A DNA stretch of 64,000 bases from an uncultured Muribaculum sp. (GTDB taxonomy: Bacteria > Bacteroidota > Bacteroidia > Bacteroidales > Muribaculaceae). The number at the start of each line of letters is the position of its first letter. The stretch's first letter is position 1. Position numbers and translations under genes: made by a program. The notes under the pieces were generated by a model. That model did not search any database and was not told where the DNA came from. It saw only the letters and a list, made by a program, of their open reading frames with translations. The stretch lies in contig CAJUMZ010000013.1 in assembly GCA_910587665.1 (NCBI GenBank), positions 10,439-74,438 on the forward strand, in the 5' to 3' direction. Shown here one piece after another: positions 32,932 through 40,902 of the stretch.

Positions 32932-34029
32932 TCAGTTTTTATAGTTTTTCTTATAGAATTTCTTTTTCACAACCTTTGCAGGGAAAGTCTTGCGGCGTAT
33001 CCTTACCTTAAGCGGGGTATCGACAGCGGCATAACAGGCATCGACCATCGCAAGCGCGATGCTTTTGTCGACCGATATCGCGTGGTAACCGGTCGTGACA
33101 ACACCTATCGGCTCTTCGTCGTCATTCAGCACCTCATATCCGTGACGCGGTATCGCACGGTCAAGGAGTTCAATACCCACAAGTTTTCGCCGCAAGCCTT
33201 CGGCTTTCAGCCTCACTACCGCATCCTTACCTATGAATTCTTCCTTATCGAGTTTCACAAACACCCCGAGTCCGGCTTCAAGCGGAGAAATATCGTCACC
33301 AAGCTCATTACCGTAAAGCGGCAACCCGACTTCGAAGCGCAATGTGTCACGGCAACCAAGTCCACATGGCTCCACTTTTCCACTTGCTATCAGTTCATCC
33401 CACATACGACATATCAGCGCATGAGACGCATACACCTCAAAACCGTCTTCACCGGTATATCCGGTACGGCTGACAATCACGCTCTCACCGTTAATGTCAA
33501 GCGTCTTAAAGGTGTAAAAAGAAAGTTCAGCACAGTCAAGACCAAGCACCTGAGTCATTACCTGTTCGGAAAGCGGTCCCTGTATGGCAAGCTCTCCGAG
33601 ACTGTCGCTCATATTGTCGATCATCACGTCAAATCCTTCGGCACACGAACGTATCCACGCGACATCCTTATCAATATTGGAAGCATTTATTACAAGGAAG
33701 AAGTCATCATCATCGCGCTTGTACACGAGAAGATCGTCAACCACCCCGCCATCGGGATTCAGCATCATGCCATAGAAGCATTTGCCGGGTGTCCCCCCGG
33801 TAACATCGTTGGTAAAAATATGGTTGACAAACTTTTCAGCGTCAGCACCTGTCACCGACACCTCCCCCATATGGGAGACATCAAATACACCGCAGGCATT
33901 GCGCACCGCATTGTGTTCCTCCACGATCCCTTTATACTGTATCGGCATCAAAAATCCGCCGAAAGGACTCATTTGCGCCCCAAGAGCCACATGCTTGTCA
34001 TAAAGACATGTCCTTTTCTCATTTTCCAT
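32932..34029 (-). CDS. gcvT: Aminomethyltransferase (glycine cleavage T protein)
   Basis: This 365-residue protein transfers the one-carbon unit from GcvH to tetrahydrofolate. Marks: FDVSHMGEVSVTGADA, VDDLLVYKRDDD, the folate-binding RTGYTGEDGFEVY and LGCRDTLRFEVGLPLYGNEL. It starts inside the end of the lipoate ligase gene (11 bp overlap). A 380-codon plus-strand frame over the same region is a shadow caused by codon usage. Confidence 0.97.
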   Translation of the reverse strand: MENEKRTCLYDKHVALGAQMSPFGGFLMPIQYKGIVEEHNAVRNACGVFDVSHMGEVSVTGADAEKFVNHIFTNDVTGGTPGKCFYGMMLNPDGGVVDDLLVYKRDDDDFFLVINASNIDKDVAWIRSCAEGFDVMIDNMSDSLGELAIQGPLSEQVMTQVLGLDCAELSFYTFKTLDINGESVIVSRTGYTGEDGFEVYASHALICRMWDELIASGKVEPCGLGCRDTLRFEVGLPLYGNELGDDISPLEAGLGVFVKLDKEEFIGKDAVVRLKAEGLRRKLVGIELLDRAIPRHGYEVLNDDEEPIGVVTTGYHAISVDKSIALAMVDACYAAVDTPLKVRIRRKTFPAKVVKKKFYKKNYKN

Positions 34030-35005
34030 TATTGTCCGGTATTATCAAGTTTATAAGTTGTCGTATATCAAGAGAGGCAATAACTTCCGACGGATCGGTT
34101 TCCGCCAAAGCCGCCCCAACCGCCTCACGGGTGTAATCAACTCCCCGCAACGGCTCTATAATCTTAAGGTCGATATCTCCCACCTGAAAGTAATCGCCAG
34201 CAAAATTAAGGTCTACGATGCGACCGCCTTTCAGCTCTATCTCCACAAAAAACTCGCCTACGCCATCAATGCGCATTGAATGATGGCGGGAACAGCGCGG
34301 ATTTTTTCCATAAATCCACTTGTCGGCAAAGTATGGGCGTGACATTTCCTCAATACGCGCCACATCTTCCGCATCAAGAGAGATTTTACCGTCGCATAGG
34401 GCCAAACGAACGTAATGCTTGAACTCGTCGATAGAGATGTCGGTATGTTCACGCAACACGGTAATATGACTTCTTACCGAATCAACCCCCTTTGACCGAA
34501 GCTTCTCACCGGAGGGGGATATTGCCGCCGACATATGGGCAAGATCAGTGTCATAGAGCATAGTGCCATGTACGATGCTTCTTCCCGGGATATGGTAAAA
34601 CGCGTTACCCGAAACTTTTCTTCCACCGATGGTCACATCGTTTCTTCCGCTACTTTCAGCTGCGACACCAAGACCACGGAGCATAGCCGCCACCCTCTCC
34701 GTATAATTGGAAAAAGTGGTAACCACGTCATCGCTTGACACAACATAGCTGAACATTATATTGTCCATATCGGCATATACACATCCACCCCCGCTCTTTC
34801 GGCGAAACACGGCAATGCCATGTTGACGGCAATAAGGCATATTGACCTCATTGTCGACAAGCTGGTTTCTGCCAAAAATCACGGTAGGATTTACCTGCCA
34901 CATAAAAAACGCTTCATCATAAAATCGACGCGCGACGTATTCCTCCATCGCGAGATAGAAAGGTAACGGGCGCACGTCATTGTCCGGCAAAGAAACGTAC
35001 TTCAT
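34019..35005 (-). CDS. lplA: Lipoate-protein ligase A
   Basis: This 328-residue enzyme activates free lipoate with ATP and attaches it to lipoyl domains. The signature RRKSGGGCVYADMDN is intact, preceded by NPTVIFGRNQLVDNEVN, and the C-terminal accessory domain (residues about 250-328) is present. ATG 35005 is used; the longer frame from 35110 crosses the promoter and upstream terminator. It leads the glycine cleavage operon, suggesting that lipoate scavenging is matched to glycine catabolism. Confidence 0.95.
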   Translation of the reverse strand: MKYVSLPDNDVRPLPFYLAMEEYVARRFYDEAFFMWQVNPTVIFGRNQLVDNEVNMPYCRQHGIAVFRRKSGGGCVYADMDNIMFSYVVSSDDVVTTFSNYTERVAAMLRGLGVAAESSGRNDVTIGGRKVSGNAFYHIPGRSIVHGTMLYDTDLAHMSAAISPSGEKLRSKGVDSVRSHITVLREHTDISIDEFKHYVRLALCDGKISLDAEDVARIEEMSRPYFADKWIYGKNPRCSRHHSMRIDGVGEFFVEIELKGGRIVDLNFAGDYFQVGDIDLKIIEPLRGVDYTREAVGAALAETDPSEVIASLDIRQLINLIIPDNNGK

Positions 35006-35039
35006 GGCGATCGTGTTTTCGTGGTTTAAGTTAACTTTC

Positions 35040-35070
35040 CAAAGATAAAAAATGTTTTTTTCACTACCAA
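35040..35070 (-). promoter_or_regulatory. Promoter of the lplA-gcv-lpdA operon
   Basis: On the minus strand -33 TTG (35068-35070) and -7 TATCTTTG (35040-35047) are 20 bases apart, giving a leader of about 28 bases before the lplA ATG. The upstream terminator lies immediately behind it. No glycine riboswitch fits between promoter and start. Confidence 0.55.
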
Positions 35071-35107
35071 AAAACCGATGGTGCTTTTTTATGATACACA
35101 CCATCGG
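35069..35107 (-). terminator. Intrinsic terminator of the APC transporter gene
   Basis: Stem CCGATGGTG / CACCATCGG (35075-35083 and 35099-35107) is followed on the minus strand by a run of six T. It lies 29 bases past the transporter stop. Confidence 0.75.
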
Positions 35108-35135
35108 CAATATATAGAAAATAATATCTTAAAAA

Positions 35136-36569
35136 CTATTTTTTCAAAGGAGTAATAACCTTCGGCTTATGAAATATGACGTACAATACCGGAGGTAATA
35201 TCAGACAAGCATATATTACTGCGACAGTACCGATATAGGCAGGCTGCTTACTTATGTCAAGTTGTGCCGGAGGGAAGAAACATAGCACAAAGGTGCCGGC
35301 AGCGCCAAGGATACCCACAATACCGACAACCCATGCAAGAAAGTTCCCTTTTCCAACCCGAAACGGACGAGGCTTGGCTCGCTCTTTATACCGAAGCCGC
35401 AAAAATGCCACGAACAATATTACATACATAGTAAGATAAATCGCATTGGTCATCTGCATCAACATCTGATAGCCCTGTTGTACTTGAGGAGACAAAGCAT
35501 ACACAAAAACGATTACCGACACAATCACACCTTGTGATATAAGAATGAAAAGCGGAGCACCATGCTTATTTTCTTTTGCCACTACCTTAGGCAAATAACC
35601 ATTGTCGGCGATGTACTTCATAACCGATGCCGGACCTGTTATCCATGTTATAGAGTTTGCCACGACTCCAAATGCAAGGGCAATCGCTATAAACGGGAGC
35701 ACACGGCTCAAATGCGAGAACCCAAGATAATGCTTGAATGCCACAATCACCGATTGCGTTATGCTCAAATCACCGGAAGGGATGATAACCGCAACAGATA
35801 ATGTACCAAGTATATATATTATACCGATGACCACGCATGTCCAAAACAAGGCTTTAGGATACCCTTTCCCCGGATCTTTCATCATATACACATGCACCCC
35901 GTTCACCTCAAGGCCTGAAAAGAAAAGTAGAATGCTTGCCGCCATCACGACATCATCCATTGTGCGAAATTTAGGGATCAAAGATGCGGCGGATGTATCC
36001 ATTTCTATCTTCCCGCCTGCGATTATGTAATATATGCCAAATGCGATAAGGAGTGCGACAGGGATCACAATACCAATCCATACCCCAAGAGATGACAATT
36101 TACCGATATGTTTTAATCCTCGTGTCCCGGCAAGAGTGCAAAACCAGAAAACAACCAGAACAAATGCTATTATATACACTTTGTTGGTTGCAAGCTCCCC
36201 AACGATACTGTCGGGAAACACATAAGAGAATGTAACTGCAGCAAAAGTAAGGGAAATAGGATAAAAAAATATGGACTGCACCCACTGGAGCCATGTCGCT
36301 ACAATCGCAGGCCGATACCCGAAAGCATTGCTGACCCACTGAAAAATACCGCCCTGACCTGCAAACATCGACCCAAGTTCAGCCGATACCAATGCAACGG
36401 GAATTAGAAATATAATCAATGCTATGCCATACAGGGATATTGACGTAAGTCCGTAAAAGGCTTCTGAAGGGAAACCATATATATTTATTATTATTGCTAT
36501 ATTCATAGCAACAATAGTGGCAATTGAGAAATATACCGATTTCTTTGCCGGTTGATTGTTCGCTCCCAT
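35136..36569 (-). CDS. APC-superfamily amino acid or base transporter
   Basis: This 477-residue protein has about twelve hydrophobic segments. The start VYFSIATIVAMNIAIIINI and YGFPSEAFYGLTS, then GSMFAGQGGIFQWVSNAFG (a G-x-G-G-x-x-x-W motif like the APC GGxYxW), place it in the APC superfamily, close to glutamate/GABA-antiporter-like branches. Substrate cannot be told. It lies in the same direction as the MFS and guanine deaminase genes, each separated by 74 bases with a hairpin, so a link with purine or amino acid uptake is possible. Confidence 0.85.
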   Translation of the reverse strand: MGANNQPAKKSVYFSIATIVAMNIAIIINIYGFPSEAFYGLTSISLYGIALIIFLIPVALVSAELGSMFAGQGGIFQWVSNAFGYRPAIVATWLQWVQSIFFYPISLTFAAVTFSYVFPDSIVGELATNKVYIIAFVLVVFWFCTLAGTRGLKHIGKLSSLGVWIGIVIPVALLIAFGIYYIIAGGKIEMDTSAASLIPKFRTMDDVVMAASILLFFSGLEVNGVHVYMMKDPGKGYPKALFWTCVVIGIIYILGTLSVAVIIPSGDLSITQSVIVAFKHYLGFSHLSRVLPFIAIALAFGVVANSITWITGPASVMKYIADNGYLPKVVAKENKHGAPLFILISQGVIVSVIVFVYALSPQVQQGYQMLMQMTNAIYLTMYVILFVAFLRLRYKERAKPRPFRVGKGNFLAWVVGIVGILGAAGTFVLCFFPPAQLDISKQPAYIGTVAVIYACLILPPVLYVIFHKPKVITPLKK

Positions 36570-36588
36570 AAATCTATAGTTTTATATA

Positions 36589-36621
36589 CTGTTCCCCCCT
36601 TATGTCAAAAGGGAGGAACAG
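36589..36621 (-). terminator. Hairpin after the MFS gene
   Basis: CTGTTCC-CCCCTT and AAGGG-AGGAACAG form a stem with one mismatch and a seven-base loop. The T-rich tail on the minus strand is weak (TATATAAAA), so it may allow partial read-through into the APC gene. Confidence 0.6.
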
Positions 36622-36643
36622 CATTTAAATGAAACGGAAATCC

Positions 36644-37867
36644 TCATGCTTTCTTTGCCGTCTCTTTCTGAACAAGTATCAGAAGTATAGCGACAGCTGC
36701 AGCTATAACAAACGGCAAAAACATTGTTTCAGCACCTGATTTTTCAAGACCGGAAGGTATATTCTGAAGGACACCTCCGATAATAAACATAAACGCATTG
36801 ACAAATGCAGAGCTCGTACCGACAAGCGGACCTCCGGCAACGTCAGAACCGACCATAAAAGCAATCATCTCGGCTGTCGCGCCAAAGCCGATAAGGAACA
36901 TCATCACCTGAGTCAGCCACAAAGGCATGTGAACATAGATGACAAGCAAAAGAGCGACCAAAACGATTATCATGCCTACCAAAGCCGGTGTCTTGCGATT
37001 ATTGGTCTTGGTAGACCACTTCGGCCATATAAGGCTGCCTATGCCAAGGCCGGCCCAACATAGAGCCGAACCGAGATTTCCGGCATCAGCCGAATATCCC
37101 ATATGCTCAAGCATTGTCGGAGCCCATACAACGCCAATCGCAAGCTGAAGGCCAAAAGCGATACCACCCCAGACAGATGCAATCCATACTTGCGGGCGAC
37201 GTACGATCTGCCACAAATCACCGAATACCTTTTTGAACGGATTTCCTCCTCCCTGGACTTTGGTAGGATTCTTCACAAACAGGAATGCAAGGATTACAAG
37301 CAGTACTCCAAAAAATCCGAGATATACAAACAAATGATTATAAGTAGTATGAGCCATTACCCAGTTGGTGATCGGCTGCTGTATGGCAGAAGACAGCGAT
37401 GATGCCGTCTCTACATATCCAAACATAGTCCCATACGCAGCCATGCCAAACCATATACCGCCTATATAACCGGCTCCGACAAAACCACAGCATGCACCCA
37501 GTGCCATCACCACCTGGGCAAGAATCACCATACTGTAAGACTCGGCAAGTCCATATAAAAAGACGCCTGCCGTAACGAGAATAAACGCAGGGATCAAGAC
37601 TTTTCGCGATCCGAAAGAATCAAGAAACGCACCTCCAAAAAATTGGAAAATAGCAAACGCCCACGTATAAACGCCGGCAATTATCGTCAATTCCGACGTA
37701 GTAAGCCTTAACTCGCTTTTAATATCACCTTGGACAATCGAGAACATTGTCTGCACATTGAAAAGAAACAGGACAAACAGCACCACGATAATCCATATCC
37801 ACCATGCACGTGCCCCTCCCAACTTAGGAGTAGAAGAAGCTACTGTTGAAGGTTGTAATGTTGCCAT
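36644..37867 (-). CDS. MFS transporter
   Basis: This 407-residue protein has twelve predicted helices with a soluble loop between helices 6 and 7 (VQGGGNPFKKVFGDLWQIV). GAFLDSFGSRKVLIPA after helix 2 is the MFS motif A (G-x-L-x-D-x-x-G-x-R-K). The overall layout resembles the nitrate/oxalate-type MFS group, but the substrate is unclear. It follows guanine deaminase after a terminator hairpin, so a purine or its breakdown product is a reasonable candidate. Confidence 0.88.
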   Translation of the reverse strand: MATLQPSTVASSTPKLGGARAWWIWIIVVLFVLFLFNVQTMFSIVQGDIKSELRLTTSELTIIAGVYTWAFAIFQFFGGAFLDSFGSRKVLIPAFILVTAGVFLYGLAESYSMVILAQVVMALGACCGFVGAGYIGGIWFGMAAYGTMFGYVETASSLSSAIQQPITNWVMAHTTYNHLFVYLGFFGVLLVILAFLFVKNPTKVQGGGNPFKKVFGDLWQIVRRPQVWIASVWGGIAFGLQLAIGVVWAPTMLEHMGYSADAGNLGSALCWAGLGIGSLIWPKWSTKTNNRKTPALVGMIIVLVALLLVIYVHMPLWLTQVMMFLIGFGATAEMIAFMVGSDVAGGPLVGTSSAFVNAFMFIIGGVLQNIPSGLEKSGAETMFLPFVIAAAVAILLILVQKETAKKA

Positions 37868-37896
37868 AATTTTTTACTTAAATAGATTGGACGAAT

Positions 37897-37932
37897 GAAA
37901 AAGCGGTTGCCCGGGAATTTAAGGCAACCGCT
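37897..37932 (-). terminator. Intrinsic terminator after guanine deaminase
   Basis: AGCGGTTGCC and GGCAACCGCT (37902-37911 and 37923-37932) form a ten-base stem; on the minus strand it runs into TTTTT. It sits between guaD and the MFS gene, in the 74-bp gap. Confidence 0.75.
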
Positions 37933-37941
37933 ATTTAAGGA

Positions 37942-39351
37942 TCAAGCCTTTTCCGGAGATGTAAAATCGGCGGCATACATGAATTTCTTGTCACGTACAC
38001 GATCAAAGACTTTATTTCCTGCCACGTAAGTGGCCTTATTCATTGTATCAAGCGCAAGGGTCTGCAAGATGAACAGTTTGTCAAAGATCGAGGTCGCGAA
38101 TTGCATCCTCCATTCAACAAATTCAGAAGGCTTCAAATCAAGCACAGCTATGTCGGCCTCATAGCCCGGGGCAAGTGAGCCGATAGTTTTTTCGAGATGC
38201 AATGCCTCGGCTCCGCCTCGCGTTGCAAGATAAAAACTCTTCAAGGCATCAAGATTTTTCATCTGAAGCATGGCAACCTTGTATGCTTCGTTCAACTGAC
38301 GGGGAATTGAGAAATTAGTTCCACCGCCTACGTCAGTACCCATGCCGGTCCTTACCGGTCGGCGAGGATTTTTTGCCTCCCAATATTTAAACTCTCCATC
38401 TCCAAGGAATAAATTGGATGAAGGACAATGGGCGACACCACAGTCACAGTCATGCAGGGTCTGCCATTCATCCTCCCTGACAAGGCAACAGTGAGCCATT
38501 ATCGAATGATTGTCGACAAGACCATATTTTTTGTAAACATCAGTATAATTCTTTGCATCGGGGAACAACTGGTTAACCCATGCAAGTTCGCCATAAGCTT
38601 CATCAAGATGAGTGTGCATATAGACTCCCTGATCAATATAACGCTGATAGAGTTCGCCGGCAAGGGCAAGTTGTTTGTCAGTACTTGTCGGAGCAAAACG
38701 GGGAACAATAGCGTAAAGCTGACGCCCGCGATGATGCCACTTTTTCAAAAGCTGTTCAGTCAAGGTTATAGACTCTTCAGCGGACTCGTCTTTTAATGAA
38801 TCGGGAAGATTCCTGTCCTGTAATACCTTTCCGGAAATCATACGCGTATTATAACGCTCCGATTCCTCAAAGAATGCGTCGACCGACTCGGCAAAAGTCG
38901 TAGCAAACACATTGGCGGTAGTAGTACCTTGCTCAAGCAGCTGACGGAAAAAGACCTTTGCAACATTATCGGCAAAAGCTTTATCCTTGAACTTGGATTC
39001 TGTCGGGAATGTATATTGGTTAAGCCATGAAAGCAATGTGTCGCCAAAAGAACCAATCATTGGAGATTGTACATAGTGAACATGGCAATCGATAAATCCG
39101 GGAAGAATTACCGCGTCTTGATATTGATCCACATTCTTTAACTGAGGATATTTTGGAGCAATATCCTTATAATCACCGACATCAATCATAATTCCGTCTT
39201 GAATGACTATGAGCCCGTCGTCAAGATATTGGTAACATTTCGACTCATCAGTTGCAATAAAAGGATCGGCAGTATAGGTAAGCATCTGCCCCCTGACTCC
39301 TTTTAGCTCCCCTCCATTTTGATTTACAGGTAATGCTGTAGTTTTACACAT
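37942..39351 (-). CDS. guaD: Guanine deaminase
   Basis: This 469-residue amidohydrolase converts guanine to xanthine and ammonia. The metal-binding PGFIDCHVHYVQ, then LLSWLNQYTFPTE (a guanine deaminase mark), ATTFAESVDAFFEESERYN, the MHTHLDE histidine, AHCCLV and the MGTDVGGGTNFSI aspartate motif are all present. ATG 39351 (MCKTTALPV) is chosen; the frame from 39399 adds a tail without homology and runs into the promoter. Release of ammonia and xanthine would allow nitrogen scavenging from guanine. Confidence 0.93.
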   Translation of the reverse strand: MCKTTALPVNQNGGELKGVRGQMLTYTADPFIATDESKCYQYLDDGLIVIQDGIMIDVGDYKDIAPKYPQLKNVDQYQDAVILPGFIDCHVHYVQSPMIGSFGDTLLSWLNQYTFPTESKFKDKAFADNVAKVFFRQLLEQGTTTANVFATTFAESVDAFFEESERYNTRMISGKVLQDRNLPDSLKDESAEESITLTEQLLKKWHHRGRQLYAIVPRFAPTSTDKQLALAGELYQRYIDQGVYMHTHLDEAYGELAWVNQLFPDAKNYTDVYKKYGLVDNHSIMAHCCLVREDEWQTLHDCDCGVAHCPSSNLFLGDGEFKYWEAKNPRRPVRTGMGTDVGGGTNFSIPRQLNEAYKVAMLQMKNLDALKSFYLATRGGAEALHLEKTIGSLAPGYEADIAVLDLKPSEFVEWRMQFATSIFDKLFILQTLALDTMNKATYVAGNKVFDRVRDKKFMYAADFTSPEKA

Positions 39352-39410
39352 AAAGGTTTGAATTTTAATAAAACAATAAATTAACTCCTTAGAAAGCACT
39401 GATAGTAAAC

Positions 39411-39441
39411 CAAGGATAGGGATCTAAAGTCATCTATACAA
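39411..39441 (-). promoter_or_regulatory. Possible promoter of guaD
   Basis: A minus-strand -33 TTG (39439-39441) and a -7 TATCCTTG (39411-39418, one mismatch from TAnnTTTG) are 20 bases apart, about 60 bases before the guaD start. Confidence 0.4.
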
Positions 39442-39544
39442 CCAAGAACACTATTGATGAAATTCAATACAATGTTTTCTATTTATTAGAACATCTCTAA
39501 TTTTCATATGTTCATTATCCTGCATTTAATTATAAATATAAAAG

Positions 39545-39578
39545 AAAATCCGGATACGCTCGCGCGCTGCCGGATTTC
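39545..39578. other. Hairpin with GC-rich loop in the guaD upstream gap
   Basis: AAATCCGG (39546-39553) and CCGGATTT (39570-39577) pair around a 16-base loop rich in CG dinucleotides (GCTCGCGCGC). There is no T-run on either strand, so it is not a standard terminator. Confidence 0.45.
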
Positions 39579-39718
39579 AAACCTATGATTCACTTATTTG
39601 TTGTTGCTTCGTATTTTTATAAGTCAATACCACTTCTCCAGTTGCCTGTCGGTAACCGGTGATAATTTAATGATAATTAATAAGGAAGGTGTTTCACCGG
39701 TATCGTGTAGGCATTGGC

Positions 39719-39765
39719 AAATATAGCCCCTGTGTTTAAATAAACCAAACACAAGGGCTATATTT
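39719..39765 (-). terminator. Terminator hairpin after DUF4831 gene
   Basis: AAATATAGCCC-TGTGTTT and AAACACA-GGGCTATATTT form an 18-base stem with one opposed C/A mismatch. It lies 21 bases past the DUF4831 stop. The symmetric ends could stop transcripts from either side. Confidence 0.75.
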
Positions 39766-39785
39766 AATAAATTTTAACCAAATTT

Positions 39786-40865
39786 CTATTTAGTTCCAAG
39801 CTCTTTTATCGCGCCGGTCACAGGATTCAAAAGCAAATATGCCGGAGCTTTCTTATCAGTAAACATCTTGGGATCAAGTCCGAAAGTTATGCCATACTGA
39901 GCGGCATCAATACTGCCTTCCCAAAAAGTCTTCCCATTATAGTCAATCTCGATCGCCGCCGATCCGGGAATGCAGTAAGCCACACCACCCTTCGGAAACT
40001 CTTTCTCTTCTCCCTTGTCATTGACAGGCATTTCACCTCGAGCTGTCACATTAAGAGTCAGCATGACAGGATCGCCCGAAAGATCGGAGGCATCAACTAT
40101 ACCGTCAAGAGCCGATATTCGGGCAATAACGTGATTTTTGACCTCATCACCCGGCATGTAGGTAAACGTGCGCACAGACGTGGAATGTTGCTCCGTGCCA
40201 ATAAACATCGCAGTAAGAGCAGCTTCCTGTGCCGCAATCTGATCCATCACAAGCTCCATTGCAGCACCGTCGGGCGGCATCTGGTCTGCCTGACCGGTAA
40301 TAAGGTCATTACGGCTCTGACGAAGTTCATATATACGCTGAGCCGCAAGCTCGGCGCGCTTTGCCGACGATTGGCTCTGGAGCATCTCTTCACTCACTAC
40401 CTGGCGGGCAGCAGCTGTCTCAAGCGGAGTCGGCGCAGCCTTAACAGGTTCAGGCAGCACAGGGTCTTCCGGCACACTTACATCTTCATAATTTATAGCA
40501 AGCGGAAGATTATTCTCATCCATGATCAAAAACGGGGAAAAGCCACCCTTGAATTCCATAAGGTAGCGACGGTCATCGTCAGCAATACCACGGGCATTGA
40601 CAATCACCTGCTTAACTGACCATGATTCAGAAGGCTCAGTGACAGGATTGTCCACGTTAAGATATTTTTTTGCATATTTATAAAATTCACCCGGTTTCTT
40701 CACTACACGCTCAGCCTCGATGGTTATATCAAGCACTGTAAGCGGTAGCGAATATACGAGTCCGTAATCATTGGCCTTGGTGGCGGTAAATTTTTGAGTT
40801 GTCTGCGCTGATGCCGCCGATGTCATGGCGAGCATACAGGCAAGCGATAAAAAAGTCTTTTTCAT
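39786..40865 (-). CDS. DUF4831 family exported protein
   Basis: This 359-residue protein has a signal peptide (MKKTFLSLACMLAMTSAASA, cut before QTTQKF). The body matches the Bacteroidetes DUF4831 family by pattern: YSLPLTVLDITIEAERVVKKP near the start, then PGEFYKYAKKYL, and VRTFTYMPGDEVKNHVIARIS in the second half. The role is unknown; family members are predicted periplasmic or surface proteins. It follows nnr after 37 bases in the same direction and is probably co-transcribed. Confidence 0.85.
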   Translation of the reverse strand: MKKTFLSLACMLAMTSAASAQTTQKFTATKANDYGLVYSLPLTVLDITIEAERVVKKPGEFYKYAKKYLNVDNPVTEPSESWSVKQVIVNARGIADDDRRYLMEFKGGFSPFLIMDENNLPLAINYEDVSVPEDPVLPEPVKAAPTPLETAAARQVVSEEMLQSQSSAKRAELAAQRIYELRQSRNDLITGQADQMPPDGAAMELVMDQIAAQEAALTAMFIGTEQHSTSVRTFTYMPGDEVKNHVIARISALDGIVDASDLSGDPVMLTLNVTARGEMPVNDKGEEKEFPKGGVAYCIPGSAAIEIDYNGKTFWEGSIDAAQYGITFGLDPKMFTDKKAPAYLLLNPVTGAIKELGTK

Positions 40866-40902
40866 AATCGGTAATACATAATATTATTACTGTATCATAC
40901 TT

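Larger units (their letters stand above)
39352..39785. other. 434-bp non-coding stretch between guaD and DUF4831
   Basis: No convincing gene lies here. It holds the guaD promoter, a hairpin at 39,545-39,578, an ACCGGTGA/TCACCGGT inverted pair (39,655-39,662 and 39,694-39,701) and a strong terminator hairpin at 39,719-39,765. The middle is AT-rich. A small RNA is possible but nothing specific supports one. Confidence 0.6.

Noticed and set aside
32914..34056. A 380-codon plus-strand open frame opposite gcvT
   Set aside because: It lies fully antisense to a clear GcvT gene, has no recognisable domain and reflects codon bias of the true strand.
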